The notes beneath the pieces were generated by a model that saw only the letters and a program-made list of their open reading frames with translations, did no database searches and was not told the DNA's origin. From Oscillospiraceae bacterium (GTDB lineage Bacteria; Bacillota; Clostridia; Oscillospirales; Oscillospiraceae), in contig JAGCMI010000038.1 of NCBI GenBank assembly GCA_017646545.1, positions 1-30,469 on the forward strand: a stretch of DNA of 30,469 bases, given 5' to 3'. The position numbers and the translations under genes are program-made. Position 1 is the first letter of the stretch. Each line of letters opens with the position of its first letter. Positions 7,502 through 15,263 of the stretch are shown piece after piece.

Positions 7502-8715
7502 GGGTTCACGCCCATAACTTCCTTACGATAACGGGCAATTCCCTTCTCCAGCAGATCCATGGCACGGGTCAAGTCTTCCAGGCACAGCACATAGGCGATA
7601 CGGACCTCGTTAATGCCCTTACCGGGGGTTTCGTAGAAGGGACCACCGGGCGCAAACATGACAGTATCGCCATTGTCGTCAAAAGAAGTCAGCAGCCAGT
7701 TCTGGAACTTATGGGTATCGTCTACGGGTAGCGCTGCCATGATGTAGAATGCGCCCTCGGGCTTCTGCACCAGAACACCATCAATGGCCTTCAAGCGGTT
7801 ATACACCAGATCACGGCGGCGGATATACTCTGCACGGTTCTCGGCATAGTACTCTTCGCTGACGGAATAAAGGGCAGCTGCGCCCACCTGATCCATGGTG
7901 GCCACCGCCAGACGGGACTGGCAGAATTTTAAAAGCGCGGCCTGCAGTTCCTTATTCTTGGTGACCACACAGCCAACACGGGCGCCGCAGGTGGAGAACT
8001 GCTTGGAAACGGAGTCGGTGATAATGAGGTTATCCGCAATCTCCTCCATGAAGCTGCCCATAGTGGGAACGCCCGCGTCCTCGCCATAGCAGAATTCACG
8101 GTACACTTCGTCAGAAATGAGGTACAGGTCGTGCTCCTTAGCCACCTGGGCGATCATATGCATTTCTTCCTTGGTCAGGGTCACACCGGTGGGATTGCCG
8201 GGGTTGGTAATCATAATGGCGCGGGTATTGGGAGTGATCAGCGCCTCAATCCGCTCCCGGATGGCATAGCGATAGCCTTCCTCCGGGCAGGTGGGCAGAG
8301 CACGGATGGTGCCGCCGGCAGCATGGACGAAGGTAGCATAGTTGGGGTAATAGGGCTCGGGCACAATGATCTCGGTATAAGGATCGAGAATGCTCAGGCA
8401 CACCAGAAGCAGGGCTTCGCTGCCGCCGGTGGTGATGAGCACATCGGAAGCATCCAGCTGGACATTCAAGCGATCTTTATAATAGCCGCGAATGGCATCG
8501 ATCAGCACGGGCATACCGGGAGATGCAGTATAGGCCAGCACTTCCTGGCGGAAATTCTGGATGGCATCATAGAAAACGGGGGGTGTTTTCAGGTCAGGCT
8601 GACCGATATTCAGATGATAGATCTTCTTTCCAGCCTCCTTTGCCGCCACGGCCAAGGGGTGGAACATACGCATGGGGGAGGATTCACAACGATTGGCATT
8701 GATAGAAATTTTCAT
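7498..8715 (-). CDS. PLP-dependent class I/II aminotransferase
   Basis: This 405-aa fold-type I aminotransferase has NPGNPTG (171-177), SDEVYREF (201-208, cofactor Asp202 and Tyr205), the Schiff-base Lys238 in DSVSKQFSTCGARVG, and an Arg near residue 372 (NEVRIAYV) expected to bind the substrate alpha-carboxylate. It belongs to the aspartate/aromatic/alanine aminotransferase group; which amino acid it uses cannot be settled from motifs. It probably acts in the cytoplasm. Its ATG is preceded by AGGAGGG. The AGCS symporter gene upstream overlaps it by 32 nt, so the two are almost certainly cotranscribed and may take up and deaminate the same amino acid. No terminator follows; the cysS promoter overlaps its stop codon. 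Confidence 0.92.
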   Translation of the reverse strand: MKISINANRCESSPMRMFHPLAVAAKEAGKKIYHLNIGQPDLKTPPVFYDAIQNFRQEVLAYTASPGMPVLIDAIRGYYKDRLNVQLDASDVLITTGGSEALLLVCLSILDPYTEIIVPEPYYPNYATFVHAAGGTIRALPTCPEEGYRYAIRERIEALITPNTRAIMITNPGNPTGVTLTKEEMHMIAQVAKEHDLYLISDEVYREFCYGEDAGVPTMGSFMEEIADNLIITDSVSKQFSTCGARVGCVVTKNKELQAALLKFCQSRLAVATMDQVGAAALYSVSEEYYAENRAEYIRRRDLVYNRLKAIDGVLVQKPEGAFYIMAALPVDDTHKFQNWLLTSFDDNGDTVMFAPGGPFYETPGKGINEVRIAYVLCLEDLTRAMDLLEKGIARYRKEVMGVNP

Positions 8716-10075
8716 GGTTCCCTCCTATTAAATAGCTTTTGTAGATCAATATCAACTCGGGCGATAACGCACCGAGGGCAATTAGATTTGGAATGGCCAT
8801 AAGGCCATTGACAATTTCTGCAAGCAGCCAGATGATTTCCGTATGAAGCACGGAGGCAAGCACCACTGTGGCAATCTGGATATATACAAATCGTCGCCAC
8901 ACTCCGTCACCAAACAAATACTGGGCGCACCGCAGACCATACAAGCCCCAGCCAAGCACTGTAGCCACTGCAAAAAGGCATAGGGAAAATGCAATCACAA
9001 TGCTGACCCACGATCCAAGAACCGCTGAGAAGGCAGCGGTTGTTAAACTGATGCCTCCATCCGTTCCGTAGGCAATGGGCACACCGCTGACCAAGATGAC
9101 CAAAGCCGTCATGGTGCAGATGACAATGGTATCCAGAAACACTTCCACGATGCCCATCATCCCCTGCTCTACCGGATGGTCTACCGCTGCGGAAGCATGC
9201 GCCATTGCAGCCGTTCCCATACCGGCTTCATTGGTGAAGACACCTCTGGAAATGCCGGTACGAAGTGTGATCAGCATGGAACCCACGATTCCACCGGTGA
9301 AGGCTTCGGGCCGAAAAGCACCAAGAACAATGGCGGAAAAGGCCGCCGGAATTGCTTCGCACCGGAGGATGAGAACCATCATCCCCAGCAGCAGATATAC
9401 TCCTGCAGCAAAGGGAACCAACAGTTCTGCGGTACGGCCAATGCGGTTCGCACCGCCCAACAGCATGACGCCCACAAGCGCTGCCAATGCCACACCCAAA
9501 AGCAGTTTCCCCCATGGTGGGATAATCAATCCAAGACCTGCCGCTGTGGCGCTGACGCCGGATATAACGGTGTTGATCTGCGTGGCATTGCCAACCCCAA
9601 AGGCTGCTACCAAACTGAAGAATGCATAGAACGAGGCAAGCGGCCAGAATGCTTTGGGCAGCCCCCGACGGATCATATACATCGGTCCGCCAACCCATTC
9701 ACCGGATGCATTTTTTACACGGTATCGGACGGATAAAACCGCCTCTGCAAATTTGATTACCATGCCCAAGATCCCACAAAGCCACATCCAAAAGATCGCA
9801 CCCGGACCGCCAATGGTCATGGCACCGGCGACACCGGCTAAATTTCCGGTACCAACCGTAGCCGCCAGAGCGGTGCACAAGGCCTGAAAAGAGCTGACAC
9901 CGTGACAGGCTTCTTCCTTTCCAAAAAGACGGGAAAAGAACAGCTTCATGGATTTGGGCAGCAGAAAAATCTGGGCAAAACCGGTGCGGAAGGTCAGATA
10001 TATCCCCACGGAAAGGATCAACACCAGCGCCGGAACGCCCCAGACCATATCATAGATCGTTTGCAAAAATTGCAT
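8684..10075 (-). CDS. Alanine or glycine:cation symporter (AGCS family)
   Basis: This 463-aa polytopic membrane protein carries AGCS signatures: GTGNLAGVAGAMTIGGPGAIFWMW (about residues 76-99, given in part), GGPMYMIRRGL, NEAGMGTAAMAHASA and NGLMAIPNLIAL near the end. Members import alanine or glycine with Na+ or H+. A GGGGGAAAGAT site precedes the ATG. Its own promoter (10089-10117) and the terminator of the upstream operon place it first in a two-gene unit. The C-terminal 32 nt overlap the start of the aminotransferase gene in another frame, and the last 20 or so residues are more hydrophilic and unlike the usual family tail. This could be natural extension or a small frame change. Confidence 0.93.
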   Translation of the reverse strand: MQFLQTIYDMVWGVPALVLILSVGIYLTFRTGFAQIFLLPKSMKLFFSRLFGKEEACHGVSSFQALCTALAATVGTGNLAGVAGAMTIGGPGAIFWMWLCGILGMVIKFAEAVLSVRYRVKNASGEWVGGPMYMIRRGLPKAFWPLASFYAFFSLVAAFGVGNATQINTVISGVSATAAGLGLIIPPWGKLLLGVALAALVGVMLLGGANRIGRTAELLVPFAAGVYLLLGMMVLILRCEAIPAAFSAIVLGAFRPEAFTGGIVGSMLITLRTGISRGVFTNEAGMGTAAMAHASAAVDHPVEQGMMGIVEVFLDTIVICTMTALVILVSGVPIAYGTDGGISLTTAAFSAVLGSWVSIVIAFSLCLFAVATVLGWGLYGLRCAQYLFGDGVWRRFVYIQIATVVLASVLHTEIIWLLAEIVNGLMAIPNLIALGALSPELILIYKSYLIGGNHENFYQCQSL

Positions 10076-10088
10076 ATCTTTCCCCCTT

Positions 10089-10117
10089 AGAGTAACACTT
10101 TTTCACGGAGTTTTCAA
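10089..10117 (-). promoter_or_regulatory. Probable promoter of the symporter-aminotransferase unit
   Basis: On the minus strand TTGAAA (10117-10112) and TACTCT (10094-10089) are 17 bp apart. The -10 lies close to the start codon, so the 5' leader would be very short, about 8 nt plus the GGGGGAAAGAT site. It is an acceptable but weaker match than other promoters in the window. Confidence 0.5.
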
Positions 10118-10165
10118 GGCATTTCCATACAAATATATGAGGGGAAGAAAAGATTTTTGACAACG

Positions 10166-10196
10166 AAAACTCCGGGATGACAATGCATCCCGGAGT
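10166..10196 (-). terminator. Terminator of the copA-truA operon
   Basis: A perfect 11-bp stem (10169-10179 with 10186-10196, loop of 6) is followed by TTTT on the minus strand. It lies 6 nt after the stop codon of the ArsC/Spx-like gene. Confidence 0.88.
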
Positions 10197-10201
10197 AATG
10201 A

Positions 10202-10543
10202 TTATTCCCATGTTGCCCAGATTTCCGGGCAGAAACCCACCGTGGCCTGTTTGCCGTTTCGTACGATGGGTGTTTTCATCAAAGACGGATCATCAAAGAG
10301 TTTATCCTCTTTGGCGATCTTATCGTCCATATACTTCATATTGGTAATCTCTTGGGATTTGTTGTTCCAGTCAATGAGATTGTCCACTCCACCAACTGCC
10401 CGAAGGACGCTGTCAAACTCCTTACCGGACATGCCATACTTCTGAAGATCTATGGACTGAAATTTGATACGGCGCTCCTTAAAGTAGCGCTCGGCTTTTT
10501 TGGTGTCGAAGCATTTGCTCTTTCCAAAGATTTGAATATTCAA
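10202..10543 (-). CDS. ArsC/Spx-family thioredoxin-fold protein
   Basis: This 113-aa protein has the ArsC/Spx fold pattern: an N-terminal strand with a single redox Cys11 (KSKCFDTKKAERYF), a FKERRIKFQSIDL strand, and MKTPIVRNGKQATVGF, matching the family's PIV...VGF block. Arsenate reductases and Spx usually have Arg directly before that Pro; here it is Thr91, so arsenate reduction is doubtful. There is no CxxC, unlike redox-switch Spx. A thiol-related or regulatory role is possible. The start is TTG 10543: a GGAGG site leaves 7 nt before it, and this TTG overlaps the truA stop codon as TTGA. An earlier GTG (10564) would place the binding site inside the coding region. Confidence 0.78.
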   Translation of the reverse strand: MNIQIFGKSKCFDTKKAERYFKERRIKFQSIDLQKYGMSGKEFDSVLRAVGGVDNLIDWNNKSQEITNMKYMDDKIAKEDKLFDDPSLMKTPIVRNGKQATVGFCPEIWATWE

Positions 10544-11274
10544 TACAATACCTCCTTCAGGCACAAGCCCTGGGCCGGTGCTAAGAAGCCTGCATCACTG
10601 CGTTTGCCACCAAAGAGCGCAGGGATACTGTTTGCATCACGCGCTCCCCTGCCCACTTCAATCAAAGTGCCCACCATAATACGAACTTGATTGTGGATAA
10701 ATCCGTCACCGGTAAACTCCAAGCGCAGTTCGTCCCCATGCTGCAGGATGGTGACGGCATGAATCGTACGAACGGTGGATTTTTTGAATTTGGGGTTGCC
10801 ACAAAAAGCGGAAAAATCATGTTCTCCGCACAGATGCTTCGCTGCTGCCTGCATCGCCGGCAGATCCAGTTGTTCCGGCATTACGGTGACATACCGCCGC
10901 TCAAACACGCAGGGCGCCTGAGAATTGTGGATACGGTAGAGATAAGTTTTTTCCCGGGCGTTGAGTCTGGCGTGGAAGCGGGGCGAACAATCCTTGCAGG
11001 AATAGATACCGATATCCTCCGGCAGGTACTGCCGCAGCTGAGAAAGGATCTGCTGGGCGGGCATATCGCTTTCACAATGGAAATTCGCCACCTGACCCAG
11101 CGCATGGACACCGGCATCGGTACGACCGCTACCGGAAATCTCGATATTTTCTCCCAGAATGCGGGACAGGGCCGTTTCCAGCTTTCCCTGAATGGTATCT
11201 TCCCTTCCGGCAAGACGCTGCCATCCACGGTAACGGGTGCCATCATAGCACAGATCCAGACGGAGATTTCGCAT
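10540..11274 (-). CDS. truA: tRNA pseudouridine(38-40) synthase
   Basis: This 244-aa protein matches TruA: an N-terminal YDGTRYRGWQR segment, the catalytic Asp53 in SGRTDAGVHALGQ, DCSPRFHAR, and the C-terminal GFLAPAQGL. It modifies U38-U40 of the anticodon stem in many tRNAs. An AAAGGAAGG site lies 7 nt before the ATG. It follows the hydrolase gene by 14 nt and shares its stop codon with the TTG start of the ArsC/Spx-like gene. Length is normal. Confidence 0.96.
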   Translation of the reverse strand: MRNLRLDLCYDGTRYRGWQRLAGREDTIQGKLETALSRILGENIEISGSGRTDAGVHALGQVANFHCESDMPAQQILSQLRQYLPEDIGIYSCKDCSPRFHARLNAREKTYLYRIHNSQAPCVFERRYVTVMPEQLDLPAMQAAAKHLCGEHDFSAFCGNPKFKKSTVRTIHAVTILQHGDELRLEFTGDGFIHNQVRIMVGTLIEVGRGARDANSIPALFGGKRSDAGFLAPAQGLCLKEVLY

Positions 11275-11288
11275 GGTTTTTCCTTCCT

Positions 11289-12215
11289 TTAAGTGATCAT
11301 CTGCTGCTCTTGCAGCCAGTGCAGGATGAATTCATAGACTTCGCTCTTGTTGATCTCATTGAGCACTTCATGGCGGCACATGGGATACAAGCGCAGATCA
11401 CAGCGTTCCATGCCAGCCTTGAGGAAGGCTTTCCATGCCTTGGTAACACCTTCACCATAACCGCCAACGGGGTCGTCACCACCGGAAATAAAGAGCACCG
11501 GAAGATCTTTGCGCATTTTCTCCAGATTTTCCGGTTCCTGAATAAACCGCAGGCCGATCATCATATCCCGCACCAAGGCGGCGGTTACCGTAAATCCGCA
11601 CAGCGGATCAGCCAAATAAGCATCCACGCAGGCTGCGTCCCGGGTCAGCCAGTCAAACTCCGTGCGCTTGCGCTCCACGCGGCGGTTATTTCCGCCAAAC
11701 ATCAGGTTCGACAGCATCTTATTGTGAGAATCCGGTCCCTCCGTTTTGCAAATCAAGGAAGCGGTTGCATGACCGGTGTTGATGATGCCCCGGTGCATCC
11801 ATGCAGTACCGGAAAGAATGGCAGCGCTGATATCCGCTTGGGGATATTTTGCAAGCATAGTACGAACCATGAAAGAACCCATGGAATGACCTAAGAGAAT
11901 ATAAGGAATATCGGGCTGCTCCATGCGGGTATAACTCAAGAGCCGATGGCAATCCGCCACCGCCTTAAACCAGCCGCCTTCAAAGTATCCGGGCGCATCG
12001 TGATCGCCAATGGACAAACCATGACCCATATGATCCTCTGCCACCACAAGAAAGCCTTGCTTTGCCATAAAACTGGCAAACTCATCATACCGTGCAGCGT
12101 GTTCCGCAATGCCGTGCACAATCTGCAGCACCGCCCGGGGCTTTCCCTCAGGCTCCCAGCGGTAGCCATGGATCATGCCCTTACCGTAGGACGGAAAATA
12201 AAAGTCGGTATGCAT
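11289..12215 (-). CDS. Alpha/beta hydrolase (monoacylglycerol lipase / lysophospholipase type)
   Basis: This 308-aa protein belongs to the Hydrolase_4 (serine aminopeptidase S33-like) group. It has the oxyanion segment VHGIAEHAARYDEFA, the nucleophile Ser111 in GHSMGS (109-114), a probable acid Asp in FISGGDDPVGG, and a catalytic His in YPMCRHEVLNE near the C-terminus. Such proteins cleave lysophospholipids or monoacylglycerols; the true substrate is unknown. There is no signal peptide, so it is probably cytoplasmic. I chose the ATG at 12215: GAGG lies 8 nt upstream, 10 nt after the copA stop codon. The codons before it overlap the copA end. Its presence between copA and truA does not suggest a shared pathway. 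Confidence 0.88.
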   Translation of the reverse strand: MHTDFYFPSYGKGMIHGYRWEPEGKPRAVLQIVHGIAEHAARYDEFASFMAKQGFLVVAEDHMGHGLSIGDHDAPGYFEGGWFKAVADCHRLLSYTRMEQPDIPYILLGHSMGSFMVRTMLAKYPQADISAAILSGTAWMHRGIINTGHATASLICKTEGPDSHNKMLSNLMFGGNNRRVERKRTEFDWLTRDAACVDAYLADPLCGFTVTAALVRDMMIGLRFIQEPENLEKMRKDLPVLFISGGDDPVGGYGEGVTKAWKAFLKAGMERCDLRLYPMCRHEVLNEINKSEVYEFILHWLQEQQMIT

Positions 12216-12225
12216 AAGCTTCACC

Positions 12226-12423
12226 TCAACCAATGATTTCGTAACCGGCATTCACAATGGCCTGCTTCAGCGCAGCAACATCGGCTTCGCCGGTAACAGT
12301 AACCTGTTTTGCCTGCAGGTCCACCACAGCATCAACAGTGCCGGGAACAGCCTTGCAAACCTTTTCAACCATTGCCTTGCAATGATTGCACATCATACCT
12401 TCTACCTTCAAAATCGTTTCCAT
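12226..12423 (-). CDS. copZ: Nested CopZ-like copper chaperone (internal start within copA)
   Basis: The last 65 codons of copA form a complete HMA/CopZ-size domain starting METILKVEGMMCNHC. Directly before its ATG (12423-12421) is AGAGGAGGA, with AGGAGG at 12437-12432 and 8 nt of spacing, which is as good as any ribosome binding site in this window. Free CopZ proteins are 65-70 aa, so an internal initiation would release a normal soluble chaperone, with the metal-binding MxCxxC loop intact. The same codons also give the C-terminal domain of the full ATPase. Whether the internal start is used is inference; the Glu/Gln/Lys linker could be just a by-product of a fusion of once-separate copA and copZ genes, with the old binding site kept. 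Confidence 0.6.
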   Translation of the reverse strand: METILKVEGMMCNHCKAMVEKVCKAVPGTVDAVVDLQAKQVTVTGEADVAALKQAIVNAGYEIIG

Positions 12424-14694
12424 TTGTTTTTCCTCCTCTTGAAGCAGATTTTCCTCGATTTCAAGTTTATTGTCATCCATCGTGCTGGAGAACTTACATT
12501 TTGGCTTAAACAGCCGCAGTCGCAGAGCGTTGGTGACCACAAACACAGAGCTCATGCTCATGGCTGCCGCACCAATCATGGGACTCAGCAGACCTGCCGC
12601 TGCCACGGGAATGCCCAAGCAATTATAGAAGAATGCCCAGAACAAATTCTGCTTGATATTCTTCAGGGTCGCTTTGCTCATCTCCACAGCGCTGCACACA
12701 CCGGACAAAGAGCCGGTCATCAGCACCACATCCGCAGACTCCATGGCGATATCCGTACCTGCGCCAATGGCCATGCCCACATCCGCCGTCACCAACGCAG
12801 GAGCATCATTGATGCCGTCACCCACCATCAAAACCTTACGGCCTTGTGCTTGGAGCTGCTGAACCGCTGCCGCTTTGTCTGCCGGCAGTACATCGGCGAT
12901 CACGCTGTCAATGCCTGCAGAAGAAGCAATGGCACGGGCGGTTTGTTCATTATCACCGGTAAGCATAACCACCTGCAATCCCAGCTTCTGCATGGCGCGA
13001 ACCGCATCGACAGAGTCAGGCTTCAGCACATCGGCAGCAGCAATCGCGCCCAAGAAACGGCCGGACGCATCGGCAAAATACAAAGGTGTTTTGCCGCTTT
13101 GGGCAAGATGGGTATAGGAAGGAATGACCACATTCCGCTCCCCCATCAGTCTGGCATTGCCGCCATAGTAGCGGACACCGTCGATCACCGCTGTAATACC
13201 GCGGCCGGGCAGGGTTTCAAAATCCTCTGCCTCCGGCAACACCATACCCGCTGCCTTTTCCAAAATTGCTTTGGCAAAGGGGTGCTCGGATTTGGCTTCC
13301 AGAGAAGCCGCAATGGTCAAAAGCTGCGTAGATTGGACACTACCGGGCAGAATATCCGTAACCGTAGGTTTGCCAACCGTTAGTGTACCGGTCTTGTCCA
13401 GAACCACGGTATCGATATGGTGCAGGTTTTCCAGCGCGGCTGCGTTCTTGAACAATACGCCCAGCGAAGCGCCTCTTCCCGTGCCGACCATGATGGCAAC
13501 GGGAGTTGCCAGACCCAAGGCGCAGGGACAAGAGATTACCAGAACAGAAATGGCTGCTGTCAGCGAAAATTCCAAACCCCGTCCTGCAATCATCCAAATG
13601 GCAAAGGCAAGAGCTGCGATACTCATGACCACGGGCACAAAGACCCCTGCGATTTTATCCGCCAAACGGGCAATGGGGGCTTTTGAGCCGCCTGCCTCTT
13701 CCACAAGACGGATGATTTGAGAAAGGGTGGTATCCTCGCCCACCTTTTCAGCCCGGAATTGCAGATAGCCGGTGCTGACAATGGTGGCGCCCATCACGGT
13801 ATCACCCACACCCTTTTCCACGGGCATGCTCTCACCGGTCAGTGCGCTCTGTTCTACATAAGCGCTGCCACCGATCACCACACCATCCACCGGAATGCTG
13901 CCACCGGAACGAACCAGCACCACATCTCCCACCCGGACATCTTCCACAGGAATCTCTTTTTCCCGGCCGTCGACCAATACAGTCGCTGTTTGGGGACGCA
14001 GATCCATCAATTGCCGAATGGCATCACCGGTTTTACCCTTGGCTCTGGTTTCCAGAAATTTACCCAGCGTGACCAGCGTGAGGATCATGGCCGCAGATTC
14101 AAAATACAAATTATGTCCATAAGCGGCAAGCGCCTGACTATCGCCCCGCCCCATGGCATCGGCCATGAGGAACAGCACCGCCACACCATAGATGAGGGCA
14201 GCACCGGATCCAACGGCGATCAGAGAATCCATATTGGGCGCGCGGTGCCACAAGGCTTTCAGTCCACGGGAATAATAGGCCCGGTTCAAATACACCGCAG
14301 GCAGCGTAAGAAAGAACTGCAGCAAAGCTGCGATCATAACATTATGATGATACCACGCAGGAACGGGAAGATAAACCATATGCCCCATGGTAAAATACAT
14401 CAAGATGGCCAGAAAAATTGCCGAACCAATGATGCGCTGCTTCATTTCTTTTAATGCAGTATCACCGGGGACAGTTTCCTTCTTTTTTTCGCCGGATCGG
14501 ACGATCCCGTAGCCGGCATCCACCACAGCCTTTTCAATTTCCTCCCGGACATCGGCAGAGGCATACACCCTCATTTTTCCTGCAAGCAAATTTACTTCCG
14601 CTTTTTCCACACCGGCTACCGCCGATGTTACCTTTTCCACACGGGCGGAACACGCTGCGCAAGTCATACCCGTTACCGTAAAATCCAGCTTCAT
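12226..14694 (-). CDS. copA: Copper-exporting P1B-1-type ATPase with N- and C-terminal HMA domains
   Basis: This 822-aa P-type ATPase should export Cu(I) across the membrane. An N-terminal heavy-metal domain has GMTCAAC (9-15). Further on are the transmembrane CPC (about residue 388), phosphorylation site DKTGTLT (about 432), SEHPFA (nucleotide-domain HP motif), TGDN, and GDGINDAPA (about 624). FYNCLGIP and MSMSS in the last helices are P1B-1 marks of Cu(I) specificity. After the last helix, a charged linker joins a second HMA domain (758-822) with GMMCNHC. The ATG at 14694 is chosen because a GGAGAGG site sits just before it; the upstream in-frame ATG (14712) lacks one. It heads the operon with the hydrolase, truA and the ArsC-like gene and is divergent from hxlR. 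Confidence 0.96.
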   Translation of the reverse strand: MKLDFTVTGMTCAACSARVEKVTSAVAGVEKAEVNLLAGKMRVYASADVREEIEKAVVDAGYGIVRSGEKKKETVPGDTALKEMKQRIIGSAIFLAILMYFTMGHMVYLPVPAWYHHNVMIAALLQFFLTLPAVYLNRAYYSRGLKALWHRAPNMDSLIAVGSGAALIYGVAVLFLMADAMGRGDSQALAAYGHNLYFESAAMILTLVTLGKFLETRAKGKTGDAIRQLMDLRPQTATVLVDGREKEIPVEDVRVGDVVLVRSGGSIPVDGVVIGGSAYVEQSALTGESMPVEKGVGDTVMGATIVSTGYLQFRAEKVGEDTTLSQIIRLVEEAGGSKAPIARLADKIAGVFVPVVMSIAALAFAIWMIAGRGLEFSLTAAISVLVISCPCALGLATPVAIMVGTGRGASLGVLFKNAAALENLHHIDTVVLDKTGTLTVGKPTVTDILPGSVQSTQLLTIAASLEAKSEHPFAKAILEKAAGMVLPEAEDFETLPGRGITAVIDGVRYYGGNARLMGERNVVIPSYTHLAQSGKTPLYFADASGRFLGAIAAADVLKPDSVDAVRAMQKLGLQVVMLTGDNEQTARAIASSAGIDSVIADVLPADKAAAVQQLQAQGRKVLMVGDGINDAPALVTADVGMAIGAGTDIAMESADVVLMTGSLSGVCSAVEMSKATLKNIKQNLFWAFFYNCLGIPVAAAGLLSPMIGAAAMSMSSVFVVTNALRLRLFKPKCKFSSTMDDNKLEIEENLLQEEEKQMETILKVEGMMCNHCKAMVEKVCKAVPGTVDAVVDLQAKQVTVTGEADVAALKQAIVNAGYEIIG

Positions 14695-14724
14695 ATACAC
14701 CTCTCCTTGCATCTATTATCGGCT

Positions 14725-14747
14725 ATTATTGATAAAAAATCAATAAT
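14725..14747. promoter_or_regulatory. Inverted repeat in copA leader, candidate operator
   Basis: A perfect 9-bp inverted repeat, ATTATTGAT (14725-14733) and ATCAATAAT (14739-14747), is separated by AAAAA. It lies between the copA promoter and the copA start, 31 nt before the ATG. The stem is A/T-rich and lacks a T-tract, so a protein-binding operator is more likely than a terminator. The regulator is unknown; the divergent HxlR protein is one candidate. Confidence 0.55.
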
Positions 14748-14754
14748 TATTTAT

Positions 14755-14783
14755 TTGACTTTCTATGGCTTATATGCTACATT
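14755..14783 (+). promoter_or_regulatory. Promoter of hxlR-degV
   Basis: TTGACT (14755-14760) and TACATT (14778-14783) are 17 bp apart. The -10 overlaps the -10 of the divergent copA promoter, so only one polymerase could occupy the region at a time. Confidence 0.55.
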
Positions 14784-14808
14784 TTAGCATGATGCGACCA
14801 AAAAGCAA
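14781..14808 (-). promoter_or_regulatory. copA: Promoter of the copA operon
   Basis: On the minus strand TTGCTT (14808-14803) and TAAAAT (14786-14781) are 16 bp apart. The implied leader is about 80 nt long and holds the 14725-14747 inverted repeat. It faces the hxlR promoter head to head. Confidence 0.55.
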
Positions 14809-14859
14809 GTATGTACCTTCAGGTGCTGTACTATCCTTTTGCATACTAGGAGGTATATT

Positions 14860-15234
14860 GTGAAGAAAACCCAAAACTGTCCTGTGGAAGCCACTCTGGA
14901 ACTGATCGGCGGCAAGTACAAAGCGCTGATTTTGTGGTATCTTGCCGAAAAGAAGCTGCGTTACTCCGAACTGCGAGATCGGCTCAACGGCATTACCCCT
15001 AAAATGTTGACGCAGCAGCTTCGAGAACTGGAAGCAACCCGATTGGTTCACCGGGAGGTATACCCCATTGTTCCGCCCAAGGTGGAATATTCTCTGACCG
15101 ACCTGGGTCAAAGTCTGATGCCCATTATGGTGGCCATGCGAGATTGGGGCGCATACTATATGCGCCAGGTGCAAACCGCGTCCACCGCTTTCATGACAGA
15201 AGAAATTTCTACTGCTCCCATTTCTGCAGAATAA
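14860..15234 (+). CDS. HxlR-family winged-helix transcriptional regulator
   Basis: This 124-aa MarR-like winged helix protein has the HxlR signature NCPVEATLELIGGKYKALIL, then RYSELRDRLNGITPKMLTQQLRELE as the recognition helix region and a wing ending in VEYSLTDLGQSL. The single Cys7, just before the first helix, is the position used by thiol-sensing relatives (YodB, HypR), so redox or electrophile sensing is plausible. The start is GTG 14860: AGGAGG (14848-14853) is 6 nt upstream. A TTG 21 nt earlier would put the binding site inside the gene. It is divergent from copA and shares a compact control region with it; direct control of copA is inferred only. It is 29 nt before degV and probably cotranscribed. 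Confidence 0.9.
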   Translation: MKKTQNCPVEATLELIGGKYKALILWYLAEKKLRYSELRDRLNGITPKMLTQQLRELEATRLVHREVYPIVPPKVEYSLTDLGQSLMPIMVAMRDWGAYYMRQVQTASTAFMTEEISTAPISAE

Positions 15235-15263
15235 ATCGAATCACGAAAGGAATTTGAATCCAA

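Noticed and set aside
10202..10543. Arsenate reductase ArsC
   Set aside because: The Arg before the conserved Pro is missing and no other arsenic gene is nearby; only the fold family is supported.
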